From Calycina herbarum (Eukaryota; Ascomycota; Leotiomycetes; Helotiales; Pezizellaceae), in contig LLEY01000110.1 in NCBI GenBank assembly GCA_001414485.1, positions 142,575-206,574 of the forward strand: a DNA stretch of 64,000 nucleotides. Reading direction: 5' to 3'. Positions 11,957 through 22,918 of the stretch are shown here, piece by piece (position 1 is the first letter of the stretch; the number at the start of each line of letters is the position of its first letter). The position numbers were made by a program, and so were the translations under genes. Under the pieces are notes generated by a model that ran no database searches, had not been told where the DNA came from, and worked only from the letters and a program-made list of their open reading frames with translations.

Positions 11957-12275
11957 TATAATAGCCCGCTACTAAGAATAAGAGTTGCTAAGGTTGTATA
12001 CGTACTAGATAGGATACGATTTAGAGTATAGGAATGCTAAGAGTTACGTAGAATATAAGGATTACGTATTCGAGTATCGGAATGTCTAGTTTAGACCTCC
12101 GAGTCTATTATTATTATCCGAACCCTTTTATATATAGATGCTCTTACTCTTAGTATTAGGAAAGGTTAATTTAATCTTTTCCTTCGTATTTAGAGCCTAG
12201 TATCTAAGTATGTTATTCTACGGAACGTACTTCTATATACCTCTTTTATAGTATTATCTATTTCGTACTATTATA
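11957..12275 (-). mobile_element. Solo LTR, RIP-mutated, inside gypsy copy 1
   Basis: Gypsy copy 2 lacks this block and reads straight through. The flanks are TGTTC (11952-11956) and TATTC (12276-12280), a 5-bp target duplication with one G-to-A change. Its ends match, in reverse orientation and with transitions, those of the intact solo LTR at 55662-55942 (TGTGATAGCC versus TATAATAGCC; CGTGCCGTTACA versus CGTACTATTATA). Confidence 0.78.
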
Positions 12276-14039
12276 TATTCTTCTAGGGCCTGATCGCGGC
12301 GATCCGAGTTAGCTTAGTAATCTAGGTTTAAGAGCCGAGTCTATAGAATCCTAGGATCTAGGAGGCGTAGCCGGACAAGGTTAGGAGAAGGAGAGAGATC
12401 TACGAGCTATATAAGTCAGCGCTGGCGAAGGTTAAGTTATACGTTAAGCTAGTTAAACTATATACGCCTAAGAATAAGGTCTTAATAGCTAGTATTAAGA
12501 AGGACTATAGAGACGTTATACTATTTACAGCCGTCTATATATAAGTGAAGAATAATATAGCAGTCTACGGACTGTCGACTCTGTCTATTAAAGCCGCGAA
12601 CTATAATAGGAGTAGGAAGAGTATAAATAGTTAAAGAGAAGAAGCGAGCTAGCTCTTAAGCGAACTTTATACTAATAAGTATAAAGCTGTTTGCTTTAGT
12701 ATTAGCTAGAGCAGAGGTTTTAAATCCGTATCTATTAAAAACTAAGTTATAAGAGACTGTGAACTGTTTTCCTCTAAGTAGCTAACTTAGATCGATAGCT
12801 AACTAGCTAGGACCTCGGTAAAGCAAGCCTAGAGAGGAGACTTTCCCTAGACTTGGTCGTTTTCCGACTGTTCTAAGTCGGACGTAGGCTCCGCAAGCTT
12901 ATTAACGTCTGTAATAGGCTTAGAGTTCTTAGAGCATTCGCGAGCATAGTGCCTAGTCTTCTTATACTTGAAGCAGGCGTCGTCCGGTTCCTTACAGGCA
13001 GGCGTTGGTTCACGTGATAGTCTGTAAAGGCGGGGGGCCGGGGCAGGGGAGGTTGTACGGAACGTAGTTTAAGTAGTAGTGAAAGTTCCAGCTGGGCGGG
13101 AGGTAGTAGTAGCAGTTGCGGGCTGGGGGATGAGACGAGCGGTCCTTAAGTTGCTTCTACGGAGCTAAAGTCTTCGTAAGTTCTTATTAACAAGTCGACA
13201 CTTGTTTACTAGGGCTGTACTTGTAAGCAGGACATCTAAGAATGGTAAGACAGACTGTTGTAGAGGTGGCGTAAGCTTGTTATACAAGTCGGGCTATAAG
13301 TCGTCTGTCGGGATCCGTCCAGTGCCTGTAAGGTGTAAGAAGCGAGTATAGAAGGTTGCGAAAGTCTCGTTATCTCTTATAACGAGCCGGCGGAATTCGA
13401 TACAGACGTCCTACGCTTTGAACGGGTTCTCTAGGATATCTATAAGATATGTGATTATTTCTTTTATAGACTAAAACAGCTTAGGTCCCTTCCGGTAACA
13501 GGGCACGAGATGCTTCTAAGTAATATTAGCTATATAGTTAAAAACGTAAGCTATCTTTGCTCCTCTAGCTTAAACATAGAGGCGTTGATAAGGAACTTAT
13601 CCTTAATCTAGATCTTCTAGTTGTCGAAGGTTAGAGACGAGCTATCTATTAAGGGCTTAGTATTCTTAAGCTTAACTATAAACGACCTATGTTGTCTAGT
13701 TTTAGACAGGGTATTCTCTCACGGAGGGGTACGGACGTCGTCTAGTTATTCTCGTAGTAGGCGGACCTGTTTTAGAGCTATAGCAAGCTATTAAGCGTCC
13801 GTAGGCTAGTTAGTAGACATCGTTGTAGACGACTTAGTTATAAGGATAGAGGGTATAGGTAGAAGAGCCCTAGACTCTTATACGCGGTGGTGGGCGCGGG
13901 TACGTAGGGCTGTATAAGGCGCTGGTAGTATCTATAGATAGTCTATATAGACTGTAGATGTTATATTAGAATTATAATAGATATTCTAATCCTTCCTAAG
14001 AGCAGTAGTAAATAGAGAGAAGAAGGGAGCTTTAGATAA

Positions 14040-14368
14040 TATAATAAACCTAATCTACTAGCCCTCTAGTAGTTATCCTTACCTATAGTATACACAGGTA
14101 TAGCGGATAATTAGAGAAGTAAGAGGTAGTTTAATTAAAGATCTAAAGCTATAGAAGAGGAGAGAAGGAAAGAGGAGACTTCTAGAGGTCCTATAATATA
14201 GAGATAGCCAAGGAATCGATAAGTTATAGGAATGTCGATCCGTTTATAGAAATGGTTCCTGGCCTAGGTAGGAATGGTTCTAGGCCAGGCCAGGAATGGC
14301 AGGCTTTGCGGACGCCGGCGAGCAGCCGTACGCGAGTCACGTGCTCGGCGGTGGCCAGGTCCGTAACA
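14040..14368 (-). repeat. LTR (5' LTR of gypsy copy 1)
   Basis: 329 bp. The first bases read TATAATAAACC where the family has TGTGACAAACC (only G/A and C/T changes). Ends CCGTAACA, followed by the target duplication AGGAG. Confidence 0.9.
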
Positions 14369-14732
14369 AGGAGGACTTAAAGCACTTTTATCTTCTAAAT
14401 CCTATAGTAAAGTAGCTAAAAGAGGCTTTATATTATAAGGAACCTAAATCTAAAGTCTAAAATTTAATATCTATTTAATTAGTTTAGTACTTGTTAAGTG
14501 AAGTTAAAGATTTTAGAGAATATAAGGCGAGATTTTAGGGGAAGCACTTAAAATTTTAAGGGAGCTATTGTCGCAACTGTTGCTAAAGACCTCCGTATTT
14601 TGGGCCAAAAAGAGCACTTTAGACGACTCTCGGCTTATACCATACGGTCGATGCTCTCCCTTGGAACCCACTTTCCAAGCAATATTGAGTCAAATTCCAC
14701 AGTGCACGTTTTTTTTAGAACCTCCTGAGTCT

Positions 14733-16012
14733 AGATGGTATACCTGCTTTTGAGTGTACATTTTGAGTATGAAAGCAGTACTGAGCCGGGGGCCAGAACT
14801 TTAACAGTACCCGCTTATCTCTCCCAATCGAATTTCTGAGATTTTTGATGACCGATGCCCCTTGATACTGTAAGGAACAGAACACACAACGGAACTTCTT
14901 AGCCATGTTATCTGAAGAATCGGAAGAAAACTGGGAGATATTTCTCCTCACGTCGTAATTATCGGCTTGGAAGATCTAATGAGATATGCAAAGGTCTAGT
15001 TTAATGTTCTCGGCTACGGCACTTCCACAACGGAGGAATCATCAAAAGAAACTCTCGTTATGAGAACTGATATGTCAAATTGTACGTTTGATTCGAACAA
15101 GAGCGACGGAGCAAGGTTTCTTCGTGTCGCTGTGTAATAATTGCTATATAAAAAGAGAGAGAAGTCCCATTTATATAGCAGGTTGCTTGTAACTATCTAC
15201 AGGTCCTTCCACTAGCGTGGTCACGTGTCATTCCCGCAACAGATATCGTCCTTTCAATGCTTGTATTTGCACAAAACCATTCTCTCAATTCAGGCTCCTA
15301 GAAAAGATTAGAGTAGTTAGCGATCCGTCTCTCGGTATTGTGTGTAATCTTGGCTACTTCAGAATAGTAGCTAGATTATCAGACTACTGTGGAGATTCTT
15401 ATTTCAACTCTATCCGTTTCACCGTTTGGCTCACCCGCAGGTACTGTTGGTTCTGGTTAAAGTGACTTCTCTGAATTTAGATATGTATACTGCCCTACTG
15501 TAGTATTTACCTGCACGGCAACACGTGTTCCCCTAACACGTCAGCCCCTACCGCAAGAATGAGGGCTTCACTTGCACCTATTCTTTCAATCACGGCCCAC
15601 AACGATTCTTTTGAAGCTAAAATTGAGGATATCCCCATTTCCATTGTAGGCTTTGTGGTTAGCCCTTGAGAGAAACAATGAAACTTTATTCTTGGGTCAA
15701 GTTCTCCGAAAGATGAAAAATTTGAGAACAAAGCAAATAGATAATAGAATCCTTTCTCGTCTTTCAAAGTAGTTAATACAATGCTTTGTAAAGTTGAATA
15801 ATATATATAATATAGCCTTTCAAAGTGTTACAATGCTTTGTAAAGGCTAGGCTTGTAAACAGGTGTTTATCAATACTGTATAATTTAGGGTTGGAATAGA
15901 GAATTGAGCTAGAAACAGAATTAAAGAAAACACGAACACCTCAACACCAACACCAAAAACAAAGTTATCAAACCACCAGAGCCATTGAACCAACTACCAC
16001 TCTACTAGCAAG
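14733..16012. other. Intergenic between repeat island and RING gene
   Basis: No convincing gene. Short frames near 14,570-15,770 are isolated, codon use is not gene-like and no domain is recognisable. The last few hundred bases are the promoter and A-rich leader of the RING gene. Confidence 0.45.
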
Positions 16013-17565
16013 ATGTCGTCGTCGTCATCATCACGTATTTTTTGTGAATATACTAACACTTATTATATTAAATGCGGACATTGTAAGTATTCCCCCTTCT
16101 CTATTCCCTTTCCACTTTGCAATTACTGACTCTCCCTTTTATAGGCAGGATATATGTAGCTCACAGCAAGATTTGTCGTACCTCAGAGAATAGGAAGAAA
16201 ACGCTAGTAGATGATGTATTTGCAACGACTGAGGCGGGAAACAGTTGGGTAACAGAGTGGTCGAGAGATTACGGAACAGATAATGAGTGTATCAGCGGAC
16301 CTGATTTGGAGCCTAACACAGTCCTCAAGGTTGAAAACACTTACTGTGGATTGCGTCGTTGTCTCATAGACCCAGCAATAAAAAGAACGCCAGTACAGAG
16401 AGCCGAAGCAAAGCTCTATTTTCAGAAAAGAATTCGGGTTAGTACATATGCAGCACGTATTTATGGTTTTTTATCATGCTAATTGGTTTTTTTCTTCTAG
16501 GAACAAGAAGTGGCAAGACCTGAAATCCAGCGACAGCAAGAGCTGGACGATGAGGCCCAACGAGAAAGCAACAAGTTAAGTTACAAAATATCCCTCCTAG
16601 CCTTCAAAGACAAAGAGGACTTCCATGTCTTGGATATGAGAAAGTTCCCTGAAAAGGCAGATCAAATTTTGACCAAATTCCTTGAATCAGTACCACCTGC
16701 GGAGCAAGATTGTACAATCTGCCTACATAAGCTCGCGCGTACTTCGGATGGAGAAGCCGTTAAAATGCCCTGCGGACATCTTTATCATCGTAATTGTGCT
16801 ATTAAACACCTTATCCGCCAAAAATTATGCACAGAGTGCAGAAGAGAATACGCTATATTTCTATTCGCAGGATTTGACCCCACTATCTACGCCACGTCTA
16901 TTCTGTCCATCGACTTTAGAACTGAACCTCAACGGACGCAGCCCTTTGAGATCCAAGTAGCTGGTTACATCCCGAATGGGGCCCTTGAAGACAAGGACCA
17001 GCGCGCCCACGTTAGAATGCTGACAAAAAATAAGTTAGATGATAAGTGGGGCGACAACAACGGGGATATAGTAGCCAAAGACAAAACACGGTTCGATAAG
17101 GAGCAAGAGAAGAGAAAGAAAGAGTGGAGAAATGAGCTCACGGCGCGAATGTATCACCTTGACGCACATCTGGGAGATGAAGCAAGAGCGATAGAGGCGC
17201 TTAGGGATTTCCTAACGTCTCCTTACAATAACCATTATGAGCTGGATAAGCTTAACGAGCTTATTAAGAGTCTTGAAGATTCAAGAGAGGATCGGAGAGC
17301 TCTTGATGAGCCTCCTGATAACACAATTGGTACCTTGGATCGTTTATTAGCCGAGGCTGTCCTGGATAGCGTGGGGTATGATTACCTCATCCAAGATGGT
17401 CAAGAAGGCGAACAGCTTAAGGTCTTAGTAGAGAAGGGCAAACGCACCCCTGATCGCGTATCTGAGGCTGAAAACCTAGGCAGCGATATTACCATAGGTG
17501 CATTGGAAAGGAAGATCGAGTGGGCTATTTATCGCGATCTGTTACGCTTATCACGGGAACCTTGA
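16013..17565 (+). CDS. RING-H2 finger protein, probable E3 ubiquitin ligase
   Basis: Three exons, 16013-16082, 16145-16437 and 16501-17565, give 475 residues. The start lies at a poly-Ser run (MSSSSSSR). An N-terminal Cys/His-rich patch (residues ~11-35, C-x11-C-x2-C, plus C-G-L-R-R-C further on) may bind a metal. The RING-H2 sits at residues ~192-234: C-T-I-C, then C-G-H-L-Y-H-R-N-C, then C-T-E-C, all eight ligands present. The remainder is a charged, helical region without a recognised domain. By family knowledge such proteins recruit an E2 enzyme; the substrate is unknown. The gene stands alone between two repeat islands, yet its frame is intact and not RIP-mutated, so it appears functional. 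It may be lineage-specific. Confidence 0.82.
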
Positions 17566-17849
17566 GTATATTTCATTTACACCACTCATCTAGGTAGCCT
17601 AGCCGCCCCCCCCCACCCTTTCCAGTAGATTCATAGATGTTTCAATATAGAGTTAATAGTATATTAGAAGCTTTGGCTAGTATCAAAGCATAAGTATGAA
17701 TATAATTTATCGATTTATTACTAGCACGTATATCATAAGTTTAGATAGGATATAATACGCCTTTTGCTATGAAAATTTCGTTGTATTTAATTAAGAATAG
17801 AGTAGTTTTACAAATGTAATAATATATATTTGATTATACGACTATAAAG

Positions 17850-19299
17850 AGAAACTTAAAACTCTAGCGAATCCCTCTTTATTATCAGCTATATAAGTAC
17901 TAAAAGCTAGAATAGGAAATAATAGCGTGTATATAGATCTTTAACAAAAGTTGATTATAAAAGAGCTTCGGTAGAGTTATAAGATATCTAGGAAGCTTAT
18001 AGAGTAGCGTCGGTAGAGGAGGGTCTAGTAGATGTAGAAGTCTATAACTTAATATTAAGCTTTAAGATTATAGTCTAGAGATCTAGTAGTACTAGGCTAG
18101 CTCTATAGAACCTAGCTTTAGCGTTTTAGGTTGTGATTAACTTGTTATAAGCTACGTAGAAAGCTAAAAAGAACTCGACCTTAGTAATATAGTTAATATA
18201 AGCCTTAATAAAGGTCTTAATTTCACGCTTATATATACGTTTAAGAATACTAAAACACCTAATATTAAGTAGCTAGGTAAGATAGAACGAATAAGAGAGT
18301 AGATAGAGAGTAATAATATTATTAGCTTTATAATACTCTTAGAATATTACTAATTTATAGCTTTTATACCTATCTAGAACTAATATCTAATATAGCTCTT
18401 TTACTTAACTCTAAGTATATTTATCAAAGTATTTAAGCTATTCTAGACCTGTCTTATTATTAGTCTATCTATTACTTATCGGTTTAATTACCTAGTTATT
18501 AGAAAGACTACTCTTAGTATACTAACTAGTAAGGTGATTTTTCTCTTAAACTACTAAGAATAAAGAGATACTTAAACCCTCTCTATTAATATAGACAATT
18601 ACTATAGCTTATTCCCGATTACCTAGCTAGATAGCCTTACCTCTGCTATGTTAATTAGTATATATAATAACTATTCCTACGTAGATAACACCTATTATAA
18701 AACTAGTCTTATCGAAGTTATAGAAATCGCTGTCCTAGATTCTATATTTCGCCTATATATTCTCTATAAGCTGAAACCATACTCTAATAAGTTTAGGATC
18801 CTTGTAAAGGGCTCTTTGGAAGTTATAGACGCGATTAAAACGCGTCTTTAACTCTAGACGTCGTTATATAAATCGATGCGCTTAGAGCTTACTAACGCGC
18901 CCTCCTCTACGTAACTCGAGGATATAATTTGCTATATCTTCTATACTAGGTAGCTAGGGCGTAAATCCTCTTATATCTAGATTAAGTATATATTGAATAA
19001 TCACCTCCTCCTCTAATTCAGTTAACTTATAGCAATTAGCCTTAGTTTCGTATTAAGGAGTTCAACCAGCTATTCTATCGCGTAGTATAGCTTCGAGGAT
19101 ATTATAGAGCTTTATAGCTTTGCGACGACTAATATTCTTAGATGTTCGAATAGCCTCGATAGCTAAGATGGTTCGTCCTTCTTTAGATTGGAATTCTATT
19201 GTTGGTTGTTAAGAAAATACGCGTTAAAGGTAGTAGGTAGTAAAATATGAAAAAGTGCGCGACTGGGTGATATGCGCGACTCGGTGATAAACCACGTTA
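17850..19299 (-). mobile_element. pogo/Fot1-type DNA transposon, RIP-degraded (copy A)
   Basis: On the minus strand, decayed frames read like the transposase C-terminal half of the pogo/Fot1 group: S-Y-L-A-T-*-Y-*-V-F around 18,240-18,280, where the family has an L-L-Q-P-L-D-V type motif, then A-Y-I-N-Y-I-T-K-V-E-F-F around 18,170-18,200, then A-G-F-Y-R-A-S-L-V around 18,105. Stops fall where Gln (CAG) is expected. The right terminal repeat is 19251-19299 (two GCGCGACT.GGTGAT units, ends CCACGTTA). I could not find the left terminal repeat, so the left end is approximate or truncated. Confidence 0.72.
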
Positions 19300-20430
19300 A
19301 TCAAATTATATATATTATTTTTCGATCCGATCTTTTCACGAGTAGTATATTATATCTCTTACAAAGTTTGTCTTTTTTGCCTCGCGTAGGCCAAAATCTG
19401 CTTATAAGAGAAGACCAGGGCGTCCACTACCATTTTCAAGAGGATTGCCTGGTAAATGTTGTATAGTCATAACATTTCCCTTGTGTGGAAGCTGGGAAGC
19501 TGGATTTTGCAAATTTCGGAAGAAGTATTGGGCGGCGCCCCTGACTGCTTCCTCATCCAAAACGATTTAGAAATTGATTTCATCTACACAATATCGGTCC
19601 CTTAGCTACACCATTGATGTCGTCTTCATCGGCAAATCTCAGCATATCCAACCTGGACTTAAATTCTCATCTTCTTGTTTGTAAGGGTTCTTCATAAAAC
19701 AGAAACTGGTTAGGGTTTTGACTAACAGCAAAATTAAAGATGATTTTATTTGATGAACAAGCCCCAGGCAACGATTTGCGAACTGGAAATGCCTCCCAAT
19801 TCAGTTACGCACATTCGCTCATCCATAAAACATTCCTGAAATGATGGATCGGGACTTTCTACCTAACCCTAGCGCCTTTGATGCTTTGGGCATAAACAAT
19901 ACTGATAATATTATATCCTGAGAGTTCCCTGTCCTGTCAACAATAAGGTTCTTTTCATTTGAGGTATGTCATGTGGCCCGTAGAGACCGGGTGGCCCAAA
20001 CCCTTGCTTGCGAAGGACAAGCGGCAATATTCCACCTCAATATTCTCCAAGTTGCTCTCAAGTTGTTCCAAAATCAAATTTCTCTAGAGAGTATGGGTAA
20101 CGAGAGCCATGCTGCTTTTACTGTCCCTTCTGACCCCTCCCCCTCCTACTGCAGAGTAACGGCACCTGCGTCACCGTACCTGATAACATGATACACATTT
20201 CGCATTCTACCTACTCGTTACCCAATGGTTATAGATAGGGGCAGATGTCCCTTTATCAGCAGATCTACCTTGGGTAGCTCTTACCTTATCATGGAAAACA
20301 TCACAATCACAGCCAAAGCTTGACCAACCAGAGCTCGGGTTTATAGCTAGCGACCCCGTCGTGCTTTCCTTCCTTCCTTCCAATTTCCTACAATGTTCAC
20401 AAATTCCCATCATCCTCACGGCTAGACAGC
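19300..20430. other. Intergenic, upstream of the CLC gene
   Basis: No supported gene. Normal base composition resumes after about 19,370; contains the CLC promoter and pyrimidine-rich leader (TTCCTTCCTTCC near 20,370). Confidence 0.5.
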
Positions 20431-22918
20431 ATGCCTCCAGATGAGGAAGCCAACGAGCATTCGCCTCTCCTCGACTCCCACAGTGCGGGGAAGTCGGGCA
20501 GAAGTCGAATCGATGAGCTTCGAACAGAAGATGCAAATTCCATTATTTCCTCACATCTATCGAAGGACGAGCAAGCTCTTGGGGATTCTCCTATTGGAGA
20601 AAGACTTCCGTATAATGATTATACCACCATTGATTGGCTTCATGATCTTGTTAGGATACTTATCGCCCGCAATTCCCTGATGCAGTACTGATCCATTCCA
20701 CAGATCAAGGATTCGTACCGTTTCCGAGCATTGAGGTCGAAGAGGAGCTTGAAGTATCGACTTCTTGCTGCTTGGGACTCGTGTCAGGGATGGGTGGCTG
20801 CTGCACTCATTGGGTTATGCACGGCCATTGTTGCATTTCTCGTAGGTGAGTTATACACTTCGAGGACTTCTCTAGGCTTCAAAGCTAACGCTGCCACAAA
20901 GATACCACCGAAGCCACACTCAGCGATTACAAACTCGGATACTGCTCCTCGAATATATTCAGTACAAGGGAAGCATGTTGCGCGAGTGGCATTGAGGAAG
21001 ATTGTGAAAGCTGGGTATGGTGGTCGAAATCCTACTGGACCAAGTTCGCCATATACGTTGCTTTCGCTGTCCTGTATGGGATCATCGCGGGCTCAGTAAC
21101 GATGACCACCAAAGCAAATCTTCCCGCCGTCACGCACGAAAGTCCGGATGATCGATTTGCTGGAAAGAAGGCTTCAGTGAAAGGGAAGTCCATGTACATG
21201 GCTGCTGGGAGTGGAATACCAGAAATCAAGACCATCCTTTCGGGATTTGTTATCCCGCATTTCCTTGACTTCAAAGTCCTTTTCGTCAAAGCAGTCGGGT
21301 CGGTATTCGCTGTTGCGACTGGCATGTGCTTAGGAAAAGAAGGTCCATTCGTACACATTTCCACTTGTGTAGGATATCTGGTTTCCAAATTATTTCCCAA
21401 ATATCGAGAAAATGGACGGAAAATGCGGGAGATGTTGAGTGTAGCTTGTAGTTCGGGGTTGAGTGTTGCATTTGGAGCTCCAATTGGGGGTGTCCTATTT
21501 TCCTATGAGGTTGGTTCTAGTAAAGACTGCAGTTCTTGAAGATCACGCTGATAAAGTAGTAGGAAATCAGCACATATTTCCCACGCAAAATTCTTTGGCG
21601 AGCTTTCCTCTGCTCCTTGATCGCTGCAGTTGTTTTGAAGGCATTAAATCCGACCGGAACGGGAAAGCTAGTACTTTTCGAGACCAACTACGATGTCAAC
21701 TACGAACCAATCCACTATCTTGTCTTCATCTTCCTCGGGGTTGCTGGTGGAATATTCGGTGGGACTTTTTGTCGTGCAAATTACCTCTGGTCCAAATCAT
21801 TCCGAAAATATTCAATCATTAGCAACCATCCCGTGTTTGAACTCGGCTTGGTTGTTCTTGTCACTGCCATACTTCAATATCCCAACCCGTTGACGAGAGA
21901 GCCTGGAGACATCATTATGAAGAATTTATTAGTGGATTGTCGACAACCCGAGGGGTCCTGGATTTGTGCTCAAGAAGCAAAAGAGGAGAAGAGTCGGTAT
22001 TATGGCTGGCTTATTTACGGGACGGTCATTAAATTGATGCTCACAATTATCACGTTTGGTTGCAAGGTTCCTTCTGGTATTATCATTCCGGCTCTGGATG
22101 CCGGTGCATTATTTGGGCGTCTCATCGGTCAGGTATGTTGATAAAATTTCATAAAACTCTTCTCAAATCATTTGACTAACTTCAATCAGGCCATCCCAGA
22201 CATATCGCCCGGGATTTTTGCCATGGTAGGAGCAGCCGGATTCCTAGCCGGCATTTCTCGAATGACCGTCTCCCTAGCAGTCATCATGTTTGAACTCACC
22301 GGAGAAGTCGATTACATCCCGCCATTCATGATCGCAATCCTCGTAGCAAAATGGGTAGCCGATACCTTAAGCAGCGAAGGCGTCTACGACCTTGCGCAAA
22401 CTGTTCTAGGCCATCCATTCCTTGACCCCGACCATGCCCTCAGCATCGTGCGAAAAGAAGGAAGTCTTGTAGAAGTCCTCATACCACCTCCACAAACCAT
22501 GCGAGAAATCACCCTCGATATTGGACGTAATGGTAAAGTCTCGAAATCCCTCCTCCAACTCAAACTCTCCCAATTGAAAGCGAGGGGCCTTATGGATGCG
22601 GGATTGGTACTTGTTGATGAGAAGGGAATGTTACATGGTTATCTTGCAGAAGGAGAATTGGAATTCGCACTTGGGGAGAAGGGGGTATTAAAAGATGACG
22701 AAGAGGTAGATTTATTACATGGACCTATTTCGGGTTTTGTGGATAGGACACCGGTGATGGTCTCTGAAAAGGCGCCGATGGAGTACGCAGTTGAGATGTT
22801 TGTTGGGTTGGGACTGAGACATTTGATTGTGGTTGAGGAGGGGAGTTGTCGGGTTTTGGGGGTGGTTATTAAGAAGAGACTTGTGCTTTATTTGGAGGGA
22901 TTGAAGGAGGGGGTGTGA
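20431..22918 (+). CDS. CLC-family voltage-gated chloride channel / Cl-/H+ antiporter
   Basis: Five exons, 20431-20649, 20704-20845, 20902-21509, 21563-22132 and 22190-22918, give 755 residues. The N-terminus is acidic and carries a dileucine-like S-P-L-L. The core shows the three CLC selectivity signatures: G-S-G-I-P-E (about residue 223), G-K-E-G-P-F-V-H with the gating glutamate (about 265), and the P-S-G-I-I-I-P loop (exon 4). Exon 5 ends in a paired CBS-domain region that normally binds nucleotides and controls gating. Intron 1 has a less common GTTAGG donor and intron 3 GTTGGT, but the joined frame matches the family without gaps. By family, it moves chloride across Golgi, endosomal or plasma membranes; the glutamate in G-K-E-G-P is present, and whether it is a channel or an exchanger cannot be settled by eye. 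Confidence 0.93.

Larger units (their letters stand above)
8127..14368 (-). mobile_element. Ty3/gypsy chromovirus-type LTR retrotransposon, RIP-degraded (copy 1)
   Basis: LTRs of 329 bp at 8127-8455 and 14040-14368, flanked by the target duplication AGGAG (8122-8126 and 14369-14373). Coding direction is minus. From right to left I can see a gag region with a decayed CCHC knuckle (about 12,945-13,000), reverse transcriptase with the active-site remnant F-N-D-I-L-I-Y-S (about 10,975-11,030), integrase with its zinc-binding C-x2-C (about 9,745) and a D-T-I-V-S-x-R-G core motif (about 9,495), and a chromodomain-like end (about 8,520-8,790). All frames are broken by many TAG/TAA stops. It is 6,242 bp and carries a solo LTR insertion at 11957-12275. 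Nearly all differences between its two LTRs are C/T or G/A. Not active. Confidence 0.9.
7685..14594. mobile_element. Inverted-repeat DNA element interrupted by gypsy copy 1
   Basis: A second inverted pair lies inside the 32-bp arms: 7685-7738 and 14540-14594, sharing AGCAACAGTTGCGACAATAG and TAAAATTTTAAGTGCTTCC. Removing the gypsy copy leaves only about 660 bases of AT-rich sequence with no coding potential, so this looks like a non-autonomous (MITE-like) element that served as landing site. Confidence 0.6.
7632..14732. repeat. Outer perfect 32-bp inverted repeat bounding repeat island
   Basis: Positions 7632-7663 and 14701-14732 are exact reverse complements over 32 bases (begins AGACTCAGGAGGTTC). 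They bracket the whole first transposon island. Between the outer copy and the inner inverted repeat the right side carries about 85 bases more than the left, so the arms are not a simple terminal repeat of one element. Confidence 0.8.

Noticed and set aside
14568..15767. Three short frames (61-86 codons) on both strands
   Set aside because: No domain, no supporting splice partners, and the first overlaps the inverted repeat.
18648..18851. A 67-codon frame inside the pogo remnant
   Set aside because: Random survival in an AT-rich, RIP-mutated stretch; the real transposase signal is on the opposite strand.
22133..22189. Apparent break in the CLC frame after L-I-G-Q
   Set aside because: It is a normal 57-base GT-AG intron; the frame resumes with A-I-P-D as in the family.
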